Source: Peptoniphilaceae bacterium (lineage in GTDB: Bacteria; Bacillota; Clostridia; Tissierellales; Peptoniphilaceae). Taken from it: a stretch of DNA of 64,000 bases. The stretch's first letter is position 1; each line of letters starts with the position of its first letter. Location: NCBI GenBank assembly GCA_910589545.1, contig CAJUSY010000004.1:1-64000 (forward strand), in the 5' to 3' direction. The notes under the pieces are model-generated. The model made no database searches. It saw only the letters and a program-made list of their open reading frames with translations, and was not told the origin of the DNA. Positions 19,996 through 30,629 of this stretch are shown piece after piece. Both the position numbers and the translations under genes were made by a program.

Positions 19996-21587
19996 TGAAC
20001 ATTGAATTAAAAGAAAAATTGGAAAAATTTTATGATGAACAAGTATGGCCGCATATGACTTTAGGAGAATTTATTGAAGATTGTGCTAAAAAATATAGGG
20101 ATAAGATTGCCTTAGTAGATGGAGTCGTTGAACTTTCATATCAAGAATTAAATAGAAAAGCTTGCCATTATGCCAATGGTTTATTGAAAGCTGGATTTAA
20201 AAAGGGGGATAGAATCGTTCTTCAACTTCCTAATTGTCACGAATTTGTTATTATCCTTTTTGCCATGTTTAAGATTGGTGTGATTCCAGTATTATCACTT
20301 CCAGCTCATAGGAAAAATGAAATAAAGGGAATATTAGAAAAATCAGGGGCAAAAGCATATATAGCTAAGGATAAATATCTTGGCTTTTCATATGTTGATA
20401 TGATAAGAGAAGTAAGAGAAGAATTAAATATAGATTTTGAAGTTTATATTCTTGGAGATAATCAAGGATATAAAAATTTTTACAAACTCAATGATAAAGA
20501 TTATTCATCTCAGTATATAGATATTGATTATAAAGAGATGGCTCTACTCATGCTATCGAGTGGAACAACGGGAAGTCCTAAAATGATACCAATGAAACAT
20601 TGCGAATTAATTTGTTCGGCTATAGCAATAGGAAGTGCCCTAAATTATTCAGATGCTACAATATACTTGATGGCATTATCTCTATCTCATAAATTTGTTT
20701 TATCTTATCCAGGGATAATAGGAGTATTTTATCATGGAGCTAAGTGTGTAATATCTATGACACCAAGTCCTGACGAAATAATTTACAATATAGAAGAGCA
20801 TAATATTAGTACAATGGCTTTAGTTCCAGCTTTAGCAAGTTTATGTATGGATTTTTTAGAGTTCGAAAAAATTAATATTTCATCTTTAAAAATTATACAA
20901 GTAGGTGGATCAGTTTTAGAATATAACAAAGCATTTGAAATCGAAAAGAGTTTTGGGTGTATTATTTCACAATTATATGGAATGACTGAAGGACTAGTTA
21001 TGTGTACGAGATTTGATGATAACATGGACACCAGGCTTAATACTCAGGGCAAACCTGTATCTATTGGTGATAGTGTAAAAATAGTAGATGAGTTTGGAGA
21101 AGAAGTAAATACTGGTGATTATGGTGAATTATTAATAAGGGGGCCGTATACAATGTATGAGTATTACGGTGGAATGAATGATGTTAATAACTCTATATTA
21201 GACAAAGAATTATACTTTAGAACTGGAGATAGAGCTAGAAAGTTATCAAACGAAAACTATCAAATAGCTGGTAGGGTTAAAGAAATGATAATTAAAGGCG
21301 GAGAAAAAATTATTCCTTCTGAATTAGAAAACCTATTGCTAAAGAATAAAAAGATATCAGAAGTTCAAGTAGTCGGAGTTCCTGATGAAATATTAGGAGA
21401 AAAAATTTGCGTATGTATACTAGAAAAAGACAAAAATTTGATGTTTTCTGAAATCATTCAAACACTTAAAGAAACTGGTATAGCAGAATTTAAGATTCCA
21501 GATTGTATGAAGATAATTGATAATTGGCCGCTAACTGCTACGGGAAAAATAGATAGAAAAAGGCTAATAGAGAATTATGGAAATTAG
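19995..21587 (+). CDS. Aryl-AMP ligase (salicylate/2,3-dihydroxybenzoate type) loading the ArCP
   Basis: The start is at 19,995, coupled to the PPTase stop (TAATG) after GGAGGAG; an in-frame upstream ATG at 19,977 precedes that ribosome site. The 531-residue ANL-family enzyme resembles YbtE, PchD, DhbE and EntE: WPHMTLGEF near the N-terminus, P-loop SSGTTGSPK near 188, YGMTEG, FRTGD, and the catalytic Lys in TATGKIDRKR near 515. It lacks a carrier domain, so it acts in trans on the N-terminal ArCP of the next gene. The aryl substrate cannot be decided by eye. No salicylate or isochorismate synthase is encoded here. Confidence 0.9.
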   Translation: MNIELKEKLEKFYDEQVWPHMTLGEFIEDCAKKYRDKIALVDGVVELSYQELNRKACHYANGLLKAGFKKGDRIVLQLPNCHEFVIILFAMFKIGVIPVLSLPAHRKNEIKGILEKSGAKAYIAKDKYLGFSYVDMIREVREELNIDFEVYILGDNQGYKNFYKLNDKDYSSQYIDIDYKEMALLMLSSGTTGSPKMIPMKHCELICSAIAIGSALNYSDATIYLMALSLSHKFVLSYPGIIGVFYHGAKCVISMTPSPDEIIYNIEEHNISTMALVPALASLCMDFLEFEKINISSLKIIQVGGSVLEYNKAFEIEKSFGCIISQLYGMTEGLVMCTRFDDNMDTRLNTQGKPVSIGDSVKIVDEFGEEVNTGDYGELLIRGPYTMYEYYGGMNDVNNSILDKELYFRTGDRARKLSNENYQIAGRVKEMIIKGGEKIIPSELENLLLKNKKISEVQVVGVPDEILGEKICVCILEKDKNLMFSEIIQTLKETGIAEFKIPDCMKIIDNWPLTATGKIDRKRLIENYGN

Positions 21588-21610
21588 AATATTTGAGAGG
21601 AGAAGAAAGA

Positions 21611-24600
21611 ATGCCTGATTTATACGATTTATTAAATGAAATTAAAATTCAAGTTAAAAGTTATATAAATAAAGATGATATAAAAAATCATGATAATTTA
21701 ATAGAGTTGGGAATAACTTCAGTAAATGTTATGGGAATAATAAGTAAATTAAGAAGGCACAATATTAATGTATCGTTTTCTAAATTAATGGAAAAGCCAT
21801 GTTTTGCTGAATGGGAAGTTGCAATAAAAAATGCTCGTAAATTAAATAATCCAAATAATTCTAATAAAAAAGTCATAGGAAACAAACTGTTTGAATTAAC
21901 TGATATTCAGTATGCTTATCTTGTAGGTGGTCATGATAATCAAATACAAGGAGGAGTAGGTTGCCACGCCTATATTGAAATAGATGGAAAAGAAATAGAT
22001 TGTAAAAGATTGAATGATGCATGGAATAAACTTCAATATAGACATCCAATGCTTAGAGCAAGGTTCACAGAGGATGGAAAACAAGAAATATTAGATAAAC
22101 CTTTTGGCGAAGAAATTGAAGTTTTTGATTTATCTAATTTAGATGAAGAAGATACCAAAATTAGACTAGATGAAATACGAGAAAATTTATCTCATAGAAA
22201 ACTCAGAGTAAAAATGGGAGAAGTCGCAGGATTAAAACTTGCAAATCTGTCACAGAATAGAAATAAAATTTTCTTTGATTTAGATTTACTTGTTGCCGAT
22301 GTCATGAGTATGAGTATTCTTTTGAAAGAATTAGGAGAATCGTATTTAGGAAAAGAATTAGACAATCTAAACAATTATACCTTTAAAGACTATATAAACA
22401 ATCTTGAAGTAGACTCTGAAATCTATAAAAAAGACCAACAGTTTTGGAAAGAAAAAATAGACTCATTTGAGATAGAAAGACCTAATTTACCATTAAAGAA
22501 AGCTCCTGAACAAATTAAAGAAACGAGATTTACTAGAAGGAAACGAGTTATTGAAAAAGATAAATGGAGCAAAATAAAAGAGCTTGCAGCAAGCTATAAA
22601 TCTACACCATCAATGGTTTTATTAACTGCGTATGCTTTAATTCTAGAAAGATGGACTAACCAAGATAAGTTTTTTATAAACTTACCATTATTTAATAGAG
22701 ATCTTTCAAACGAAAACATGAAAGATATGGTGGCAGACTTTACAAATATCTTATTAGTAGAGCATGAAAGAAAAAATGATACTTCTTTCCTAGAAACTTT
22801 GAATAGAATAAGCAAAACCTTTATAGACAATGTTAGCCATTCATCTTATAGTGGAGTACAAGTTCAAAGGGATATATCAAAATCACAGGGTACAAACCTT
22901 AATGTAGCACCTGTAGTTTTTGCGTGCAACATAGACTATCCACTAGAAACTGAAATTTCAAGGAAAGCTTTGGGCAAAATTACATATATGGTATCACAAA
23001 CTCCAGGAGTATGGTTAGATTTCCAATCTTATATAAAAGATGGAGATTTAGTATTATGCTGGGATAGTGTAGATGAACTTTTCCCTGAAAAAATGTTAGA
23101 TGATATGTTGAATTCTTTAGAAAAACAACTTTTAAGACTAACAGAAAAAGAAAATTGGGAAAGCAAATTTGATGTGCTATCAGAAAATCAAAAACTAGCA
23201 AGAGAAAAAGAGCTTCAATCAATTCTTCCATTAAACTTTCCTGATGAAAGATTATATGACGGATTTATAAAAAATGTAAAAGAAAATCCAAACAAAATTG
23301 CAATTATAGATTCAGAATCTAAAGAAGAAATATCTTATATAGACTTATATGAAAAATCCTTAAATGTAGCAGGATATTTAAAGGAAAATGGAATAAAAAA
23401 GGGAGACTATGTAGGCATTACTCTCCCAAGATCAAGCAAGCAAATTTACGCTATATTTGGAATACTTTTTTCTGGAGCGGCATATGTTGCTGTTGGAATA
23501 AATCAGCCTAGCGAAAGACGAACTAAAATATACGAACAAATTGGTATAAAGTTTGTCATCAGTGAAAATAAAACAATAGAAAATTGCAAACTAGATACGG
23601 GAGAAGTTTCTTTAATTGACTTAGACAAAGCTATAGACAAATCCTTAGGTCTTGATAAGCCTATAGAAGTAAGTCCTTTTGACTCAGCCTATATAATAAT
23701 GACATCAGGTACTACAGGAGTGCCAAAGGGTGTTGAGATTATGCATACAAGTGCCATTAATACTATTAATCATTTAAATGAAAAATATTCTATTAATTCA
23801 AATGATACGTTACTTATGGTATCAGCAATAGACTTTGACTTATCAGTATATGATATTTTTGGAATACTTGGTGTAGGTGGAACTTTAATAACAACTAATG
23901 AAGATAATTATCGTAATCCTGATGAGTGGATTAGAATTATTGAAAAATATAAGGTAAGTGTGTGGGACTCTGTACCTATACTTTTTGACATGCTCGTAAC
24001 TATGGCAGAGAGTGAAAAGAAAAACTTACCACTTAGAATTGTTATGTTATCGGGAGATTGGATAGCAAAAGACTTACCAGGAAGATTTTATAAGATAAGC
24101 GAAAAAGAAAATTCTATAGTTGTTGCTATGGGTGGTGCAACGGAAGCTTCAATCTGGTCAAATTATTTAAATGTGCCGAGACAAATACCTAAAGATTGGA
24201 TTTCCATTCCTTATGGAAGACCACTTAAAAACCAAGTCTATAGAGTAGTAGATGAATTAGGTAGAATATGCCCTAATTATGTTAAGGGAGAACTTCTAAT
24301 TGGTGGAGTTGGTGTTGCTAAATGCTACCATGGAGATGAAGAACTAACTAATAGAAAGTATTTTGAAGAAGATGGACTTAGATGGTATAGAACTGGAGAT
24401 AATGGAAGATTTTGGAATGATGGTACTATTGAATTTCTTGGAAGGAAAGATACTCAAGTAAAAATTAAAGGACATAGAATTGAACTTGGTGAGGTTGAGT
24501 CTGTACTTAAAGGATTTCCTGATATCATTGATTGCTGTGCGAGCGTTATAAATTGTCATAATTCAATGAAAATTGGATTATATATTGTATGTAATAGCAA

Positions 24601-25051
24601 TAACTTCAATATAAATAATTTAAAAGAAAGATTAGATAGAATTCTTCCAAGGTTTATGATTCCAGAGGAATATTATATTTGTAATAGCAGAAAAATTACA
24701 AAAAATGGCAAACTTGATCGAGAAGAGATTAAAAAAATAATAGTAAACGAATCGTTAAAAGTTGAAAAAGTTGTCCAAAACAACTTAAACCAAAAATTAA
24801 CCGATACAGAAGTTTACTTAATAAATTTATTTAAAAATAAATTAAGTATAACAGATATAAGGGTAGAGGACAATTTTTTCAAATTGGGAGGGGATAGTTT
24901 AGCAGCAATATCTATTATTAGTGAAATAAATTCGGATTTTATGTTGAAGGAAAAGATTTCTATAAATAAGATTTTTAAATTTCCAACTATTAAACAATTA
25001 TCAAAGGAAATTGACACCTTGATTCAAGACGTAGAAATCTACGAAATTTAA
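21611..25051 (+). CDS. NRPS, ArCP-Cy-A-PCP (PchE/HMWP2-like, cysteine)
   Basis: The start is ATG 21,611, with GAGGAG upstream, rather than the in-frame TTG at 21,593. The 1,146-residue protein begins with an aryl carrier domain (phosphopantetheine Ser37 in ELGITSVNVM). A cyclization domain follows with the Cy signature DxxxxDxxS as DLLVADVMS. The uninterrupted adenylation domain has SGTTG near 699, MGGATEASIW near 840, YRTGD and KNGKLDRE. A PCP ends the protein (Ser1096 in LGGDSL). Manual alignment of specificity positions gives D-L-Y early and I-W late, fitting the cysteine code. The protein should make an aryl-thiazoline. Unlike pyochelin PchE of P. aeruginosa it has no embedded epimerase, as in enantio-pyochelin PchE. 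Confidence 0.92.
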   Translation: MPDLYDLLNEIKIQVKSYINKDDIKNHDNLIELGITSVNVMGIISKLRRHNINVSFSKLMEKPCFAEWEVAIKNARKLNNPNNSNKKVIGNKLFELTDIQYAYLVGGHDNQIQGGVGCHAYIEIDGKEIDCKRLNDAWNKLQYRHPMLRARFTEDGKQEILDKPFGEEIEVFDLSNLDEEDTKIRLDEIRENLSHRKLRVKMGEVAGLKLANLSQNRNKIFFDLDLLVADVMSMSILLKELGESYLGKELDNLNNYTFKDYINNLEVDSEIYKKDQQFWKEKIDSFEIERPNLPLKKAPEQIKETRFTRRKRVIEKDKWSKIKELAASYKSTPSMVLLTAYALILERWTNQDKFFINLPLFNRDLSNENMKDMVADFTNILLVEHERKNDTSFLETLNRISKTFIDNVSHSSYSGVQVQRDISKSQGTNLNVAPVVFACNIDYPLETEISRKALGKITYMVSQTPGVWLDFQSYIKDGDLVLCWDSVDELFPEKMLDDMLNSLEKQLLRLTEKENWESKFDVLSENQKLAREKELQSILPLNFPDERLYDGFIKNVKENPNKIAIIDSESKEEISYIDLYEKSLNVAGYLKENGIKKGDYVGITLPRSSKQIYAIFGILFSGAAYVAVGINQPSERRTKIYEQIGIKFVISENKTIENCKLDTGEVSLIDLDKAIDKSLGLDKPIEVSPFDSAYIIMTSGTTGVPKGVEIMHTSAINTINHLNEKYSINSNDTLLMVSAIDFDLSVYDIFGILGVGGTLITTNEDNYRNPDEWIRIIEKYKVSVWDSVPILFDMLVTMAESEKKNLPLRIVMLSGDWIAKDLPGRFYKISEKENSIVVAMGGATEASIWSNYLNVPRQIPKDWISIPYGRPLKNQVYRVVDELGRICPNYVKGELLIGGVGVAKCYHGDEELTNRKYFEEDGLRWYRTGDNGRFWNDGTIEFLGRKDTQVKIKGHRIELGEVESVLKGFPDIIDCCASVINCHNSMKIGLYIVCNSNNFNINNLKERLDRILPRFMIPEEYYICNSRKITKNGKLDREEIKKIIVNESLKVEKVVQNNLNQKLTDTEVYLINLFKNKLSITDIRVEDNFFKLGGDSLAAISIISEINSDFMLKEKISINKIFKFPTIKQLSKEIDTLIQDVEIYEI

Positions 25052-25070
25052 TTATATATTGGAGGATAAC

Positions 25071-28000
25071 ATGAATATTGAAGAAAAACTGAAAAATTTA
25101 AAAATAAAAGGGATAACTGTGTGGAAAGATGGTGAAAAACTTAAGTTTAGTGCTCCTAAAGATAGTATGAATAACAAAATTTTATCTTGGCTTAAAAATA
25201 ATAAGAAAGAAATTTTGGACTATTTAGAAAATAAGGAAGTTTTATATTATGAAGATACAAAAAATAGATACGAAAGATTTGCATTGACAAATATACAATC
25301 ATCTTATGTAATGGGTAGAAATGAGTACTTTGAGCTTGGTGGAATTGGTTGCCACGCATATATAGAAATAGAATATGATAGCATCTTAGATGTTGATAAA
25401 ATAAACAAAGCATGGAATTTGGTAATAAAAAAACATGATATGCTTAGGGCTGTAGTTTTTGAAGATGGAACTCAAATTGTTCAGGAACATGTGCCAAATA
25501 TTTTAGTTGAAAGTATAAAAATTGGTGATGGAGAGGTTAGTAAGTTTAGAAAAGACTTAGAATTTAAACAATATAAACTGGGGCAATGGCCGATGTGTGA
25601 AATTGCTATTACTCTAAAACCTAATGTATCAGTTATACATTTTTCATTGGATATGTTAATAGCAGATTATAATAGCATAAATATTATATTAAGTGATTTA
25701 GAATATTTTTATAAAAATCCTAACAGCTATATCAATTTTCCAAGCAAGTATAGAGATGTATTTAAGTACCAAGAAAAAGCAATAAATAGTTCTAAAAATA
25801 AAAATCAAGATGAAGAATACTGGTCTAATAAATTAGATGTTATTTATGAAGCTCCTAATTTACCTATACTTTCACAGAATAATAGTGTAAAAACTTTTAG
25901 CCAAAAATCAATACAACTAAATAATTTTGAATGGGATAAAATATGTGCAATTTCTAAGATAAATAATATTACCCCATCAGTTTTAATATTGTCAGTGCTA
26001 ACTGAAACGATAGCATATTGGTCGATAAATAAAAAATTTAGTATAAATACAACTTTCTTTAACAGACCCCAAATAGTAGATGATATTGATTTTGTAGTAG
26101 GCGATTTTACGGATGTTAATATAACTTCTATAAATATGGATTATAGTAAGACATTTTTAGAAAGAACAAAGATTTTACAAGATGATTTATGGACTGATTT
26201 AGAACACAAAGAAGTTTCAGGTGTTGAAGTTTTGAGAAAATTGAGTAAAAAAAGAAAACAAAACATTATTATACCAGTAGTTTTTACTAGCACAATAGGG
26301 TTATCAAATAGCAACACAATACTTTCGAATAGAAAGATTATTTACAGAATAAGTCAAACTCCACAGGTATATTTAGATTGTCAAATTATGGAAGAAAATA
26401 ATGGAGTTAAAATTAATTGGGATATTAGGGATGGTGTATTTAAAAAGAAAATTATTGATGATATGTTTGAATGCTTTACTAACATAATTGAAAATTTTAA
26501 ATCAGACAAAAATATTTTAGATAACAAGATTGTTACTAAATTAAGTAAAAGCAGTTTAGATACAAGAAAAACAGTAAATGATACATTCGAAAGCTTTAAT
26601 ATAAAAAGATTAGAAGATTGTTATTTTGACTCATTGAAAGAGCATAAAAATAAAACGGCATTGATTTGCGACAACAAAGAATACACATACGAAGAGTTTA
26701 ATAAATATGTATACTCAATTTTTAAAAATTTAGAAAAAAATGGAATAACTAAGGGAGATAGAGTCATTATTGATATCCCTAAAAGCGTTTGGCAAGTTGC
26801 ATCTGTAATAGCAACTTTGGCTATTGGCGCTGTGTATATTCCTATTAACACTTCGCAACCAATAAAAAGAAAAGAAAGAATAATTGAAAATTCTGATGCT
26901 AAAATAATTTTATCGTTTAATAGCACAAATTTAAATGAATTTAATACAAAGATTATAGATTTGAGAGAATGCATAATTTATCAAAACGTAGAATATGAAT
27001 ATTGGAAAAACAAGAGAAAATCATATGATGATGAAGCTTATATAATTTTTACATCAGGGACAACTGGAGACCCAAAAGGAGTTGTGATTACACATAGAGC
27101 GGCTATTAACACTATAATTGATGTTAATAAAAAATATAAAATTAACGAAAATGATGTATTTTTAGGTCTAGCAAATCTTTCTTTTGATCTATCAGTATAT
27201 GATATTTTTGGTTCATTTCTTGCGGGTGGGACTTTAGTATTACCAGACTCAAAAACATTAAAAGATCCAAATATTATATACAATCAAATGTTGTTATATA
27301 GAGTTAGCGTTTGGAATTCAGTACCAGCTCAAATGCAACTTATAACTAACTTCTTAGCTATGTCTAAGAATTTAAGGAGAAGTGAGTTTTTAAGAACTAT
27401 AATACTATCAGGTGATTGGATTCCGATCGATCTTCCTGAAAAAATATATAGTGAGTTTCCTAATGCACAAGTAATAAGTATGGGAGGTGCTACTGAAGCT
27501 TCGATATGGTCTATCTATCATGTGATTAGCAAACAAGAAACATTCCTAAATAGTGTTCCATATGGCACACCTTTAGCTAATCAAAAGTTTTATATATTAA
27601 ACGAAGCAATGGAAGATTGTCCAGATTATGTTGTAGGAAGTTTGTATATATCAGGAACAGGGCTTTCTGTAGGTTACTTAAATGATGAGAAACTTAATGC
27701 TGAAAAATTCAAGACTTTAGGCAATGATGGAGAGCGAATTTATAGAACAGGAGACATTGGTTATTATTTGCCTAATGGTGACATTATTTTTTGTGGTAGA
27801 GAGGATGGAGATTCACAAATAAAAATACATGGTCATAGAATTGAGTTATCCGAAATTAAATCTGCTTTATTGGAAAACAAAGATATTGATTCAGCTGAAG
27901 TGTTTACAATTGATGTAGATAGTTTAGAAAAGAAAATTTGCGCAGCCATTTTACCAAAAAAGATAATAATCAATGATGATTTATTGGATAGAAATGAAGA

Positions 28001-30575
28001 GGTAAATAAATTAAAAGAGTTAGAAAATAGTATAAATGAAAATATTAAAGATGAACTTATTGAAAAATGGATTAAAGCATCTGAAAAAGTAGTTATAAGT
28101 GATATTTTGAATACATTTCAAAAATGTGGTTTCTTTATTAATAATGCAGAAAAGTACACTTTTGAAGAAATTATATATGGGATGGGAATACCTGAAAAAC
28201 TACAAAAATTAACAAAAAGATGGCTTCAAGTATTAGAAAATGAAAAAATTATTAATAGAGAAAATGAACTTTATTATTTAGTAGGAGAAGTTAATTGTCT
28301 AAATTCAGACAAACAATGGGAAGAGTTCTATAAAATTGAAGAAGAATTTAATTATGGTAAAGATTTTGTTGACTATTTAAAGAAATCTAGCCAAAATTTG
28401 GTAGCGCTTATAAAAGGGGATGAAGATCCATTAAATTTATTATTTCCAAAAGGTGATATAAAGCCTGCACTAGCCTCATATAATACAAATAAAATAAATA
28501 AAATATGTAATTATTTTATAGCTAAAGAAATAGAATTTATTGTAAAAAGAAATAAAGATAAAAAAATCAAGATACTTGAAATCGGTGCGGGAGTTGGAGG
28601 GACAAGCTTAGAAGTAATACCTATACTAGATGGAGAACAAGTTGAATATTATTTTACAGACATATCTACGTTCTTTTTAAATAAAGCTAAAAGTAATTTT
28701 AAAGAATATAATTGGGTTAATTATGGTATTTTTGATATAAATCAAGTTTTTTACGAACAAAATTATGACATATCTTCATTTGACATAATATTGTGCGCTA
28801 ATGTATTGCATAACTCAAAAAATATAGACTTTGTTATGAATAATATTAAAAATTTGTTAGCACCAAACGGTTCATTAATCATATTAGATGAAACTAGAAT
28901 GAGTTATATGTTACTAACATCTATGGAATTTAAAGATGGATTGACAGGATTTTCGGATATTAGAAGTTTAAATGAACAAACTTTTTTTAATAGAAATCAA
29001 TGGAAGGATAATTTTGAAAACCATAATGGTCAAATAATATATGAATTTCCTAAAGAAGATAGTCCACTAGATGATTTTGGACAAACTATATATGTAGTAA
29101 GATTTAAAGATTCATATAAACCAATAACAGAGAATGCAGTTATCAATGAACTTAAAAATAAATTGGTTTCTTATATGATACCTAATGATGTTAAAATAAT
29201 ATCTCAAATTCCTACAACAATTAATGGAAAAATTGATATTAAATCATTAAAAAAATTATTCGAAAATACCGTGAAAAATGAAAAACATGTTATAGAGGAG
29301 ACAAAAACTGCAATTGAAGAAAAAATAGAAAAAATTTGGACAAGAGAACTTGGAATAACAAACTTAAGACTAGATGATAACTTTTATTCTGTTGGTGGAG
29401 ATTCTTTACTGATTGCACAAATAGTCACAAAGATATTAGAGGAAGTTCCAGAGGCTAAGGATTGGGAATGGAGTGCCTTGTTATCTGAAATGATGCAATT
29501 TCAAACGGTTAGAGAAATATCTAAAAGGATACAAGACAAGTTTGAAAAAAGGGAGGAATATCATGATTCATCACTGCTAACTATCAAGAAATCCACTATA
29601 GATAATAATAAATCGGTAGCTAAAGTTATTTTTCATGCTGGAACAGGAACTCTTTCTGCGTATACTGAAATAATTAATTATATAAAGGAAGATAGTAAAG
29701 CAAATGAAGCTGTGTTAGGATTTACTTTCGGTGATGAAGCCGAATATATTTCTATGAAAACAGAAGATACTTTTAAATTATTAGGATTAAAATACGGTAA
29801 AATCTTAAGAGATTTGAATTACTCAAAATATATATTAATAGGACATTGTGTTGGAGGTTTAATTGCATTAGAAACTGCTGAATTTTTAAATGCTAATAAT
29901 AAAAAGGTTATTGATGTTACTTTGATAAGTACGACTATACCTAAAGCTCAGGAAAGAACACTATTTAGAGAAATTTCACCAACAAAATATAAAAAAGCTT
30001 TGCACTCTAATTTAAAAAATGAAATTCTGTTAGAACGAACTTTTGCAAGACTAATAAATGCAGATATTTCTAACGCTGGGCATGAGATAAAGGATCATGA
30101 ATTAAATGATTGCATTTATGATATGGTAATTAATGGTGATGGAGATTTGAATGTTAACTCCTTTATTCAATTGTCAAATGAATATAAATATATTGGACAA
30201 CAGTTTAAAAAGTTAAAAGACACACCTTTATCTGAAAGGCTTAATAATTTATATTCAACAATAAAAAGGGAGTCTTTGAATCTTAAAGATTCAGAAATAC
30301 GTATGCTTAATACGCTTTTTAACATATTCTCCCAAAATTTCGGTTGTATATCAACATATATACCTAAACAGTATTATGGAAATGTCAGAGTTTTTTATTG
30401 TAAGGAACAGGAAAAGAGTTTTTATGGAGAATTCTTTGCTGAGGATAGAGAAACTTGGGAAGAATATTTGAATGGAGAAATATTTTACGACGAAATAGTA
30501 GGGCAACATTTTGATTGCTTGAATGGAGAAAACTTAAAGAAAAACTTATGCAAAATATTAGACTTTAATGCATAA
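25071..30575 (+). CDS. NRPS, TubC-Cy-A(MT)-PCP-TE (PchF-like, cysteine)
   Basis: The start is ATG 25,071 after GGAGG. It has 1,834 residues. Residues 1-53 form a TubC-type docking domain (LKIKGITVWKDGEKLKF). Next are a cyclization domain with DMLIADYNS and an adenylation domain (SGTTG near 658, MGGATEASIW). A SAM methyltransferase (ILEIGAGVGG near 1168) is inserted between A8 (near 909) and A10 (NGKID near 1385). A PCP (VGGDSL near 1441) and a C-terminal thioesterase complete it. Specificity residues again give D-L-Y and I-W, fitting cysteine. The thioesterase nucleophile position is Cys1593 (GHCVGG) instead of Ser. It probably adds a second, methylated thiazoline and releases the product. 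Confidence 0.92.
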   Translation: MNIEEKLKNLKIKGITVWKDGEKLKFSAPKDSMNNKILSWLKNNKKEILDYLENKEVLYYEDTKNRYERFALTNIQSSYVMGRNEYFELGGIGCHAYIEIEYDSILDVDKINKAWNLVIKKHDMLRAVVFEDGTQIVQEHVPNILVESIKIGDGEVSKFRKDLEFKQYKLGQWPMCEIAITLKPNVSVIHFSLDMLIADYNSINIILSDLEYFYKNPNSYINFPSKYRDVFKYQEKAINSSKNKNQDEEYWSNKLDVIYEAPNLPILSQNNSVKTFSQKSIQLNNFEWDKICAISKINNITPSVLILSVLTETIAYWSINKKFSINTTFFNRPQIVDDIDFVVGDFTDVNITSINMDYSKTFLERTKILQDDLWTDLEHKEVSGVEVLRKLSKKRKQNIIIPVVFTSTIGLSNSNTILSNRKIIYRISQTPQVYLDCQIMEENNGVKINWDIRDGVFKKKIIDDMFECFTNIIENFKSDKNILDNKIVTKLSKSSLDTRKTVNDTFESFNIKRLEDCYFDSLKEHKNKTALICDNKEYTYEEFNKYVYSIFKNLEKNGITKGDRVIIDIPKSVWQVASVIATLAIGAVYIPINTSQPIKRKERIIENSDAKIILSFNSTNLNEFNTKIIDLRECIIYQNVEYEYWKNKRKSYDDEAYIIFTSGTTGDPKGVVITHRAAINTIIDVNKKYKINENDVFLGLANLSFDLSVYDIFGSFLAGGTLVLPDSKTLKDPNIIYNQMLLYRVSVWNSVPAQMQLITNFLAMSKNLRRSEFLRTIILSGDWIPIDLPEKIYSEFPNAQVISMGGATEASIWSIYHVISKQETFLNSVPYGTPLANQKFYILNEAMEDCPDYVVGSLYISGTGLSVGYLNDEKLNAEKFKTLGNDGERIYRTGDIGYYLPNGDIIFCGREDGDSQIKIHGHRIELSEIKSALLENKDIDSAEVFTIDVDSLEKKICAAILPKKIIINDDLLDRNEEVNKLKELENSINENIKDELIEKWIKASEKVVISDILNTFQKCGFFINNAEKYTFEEIIYGMGIPEKLQKLTKRWLQVLENEKIINRENELYYLVGEVNCLNSDKQWEEFYKIEEEFNYGKDFVDYLKKSSQNLVALIKGDEDPLNLLFPKGDIKPALASYNTNKINKICNYFIAKEIEFIVKRNKDKKIKILEIGAGVGGTSLEVIPILDGEQVEYYFTDISTFFLNKAKSNFKEYNWVNYGIFDINQVFYEQNYDISSFDIILCANVLHNSKNIDFVMNNIKNLLAPNGSLIILDETRMSYMLLTSMEFKDGLTGFSDIRSLNEQTFFNRNQWKDNFENHNGQIIYEFPKEDSPLDDFGQTIYVVRFKDSYKPITENAVINELKNKLVSYMIPNDVKIISQIPTTINGKIDIKSLKKLFENTVKNEKHVIEETKTAIEEKIEKIWTRELGITNLRLDDNFYSVGGDSLLIAQIVTKILEEVPEAKDWEWSALLSEMMQFQTVREISKRIQDKFEKREEYHDSSLLTIKKSTIDNNKSVAKVIFHAGTGTLSAYTEIINYIKEDSKANEAVLGFTFGDEAEYISMKTEDTFKLLGLKYGKILRDLNYSKYILIGHCVGGLIALETAEFLNANNKKVIDVTLISTTIPKAQERTLFREISPTKYKKALHSNLKNEILLERTFARLINADISNAGHEIKDHELNDCIYDMVINGDGDLNVNSFIQLSNEYKYIGQQFKKLKDTPLSERLNNLYSTIKRESLNLKDSEIRMLNTLFNIFSQNFGCISTYIPKQYYGNVRVFYCKEQEKSFYGEFFAEDRETWEEYLNGEIFYDEIVGQHFDCLNGENLKKNLCKILDFNA

Positions 30576-30629
30576 AAATAGTCTAAATAAATAATAATAT
30601 AAAAATAAGCTTTAAGTTAGGAGGTTAAA

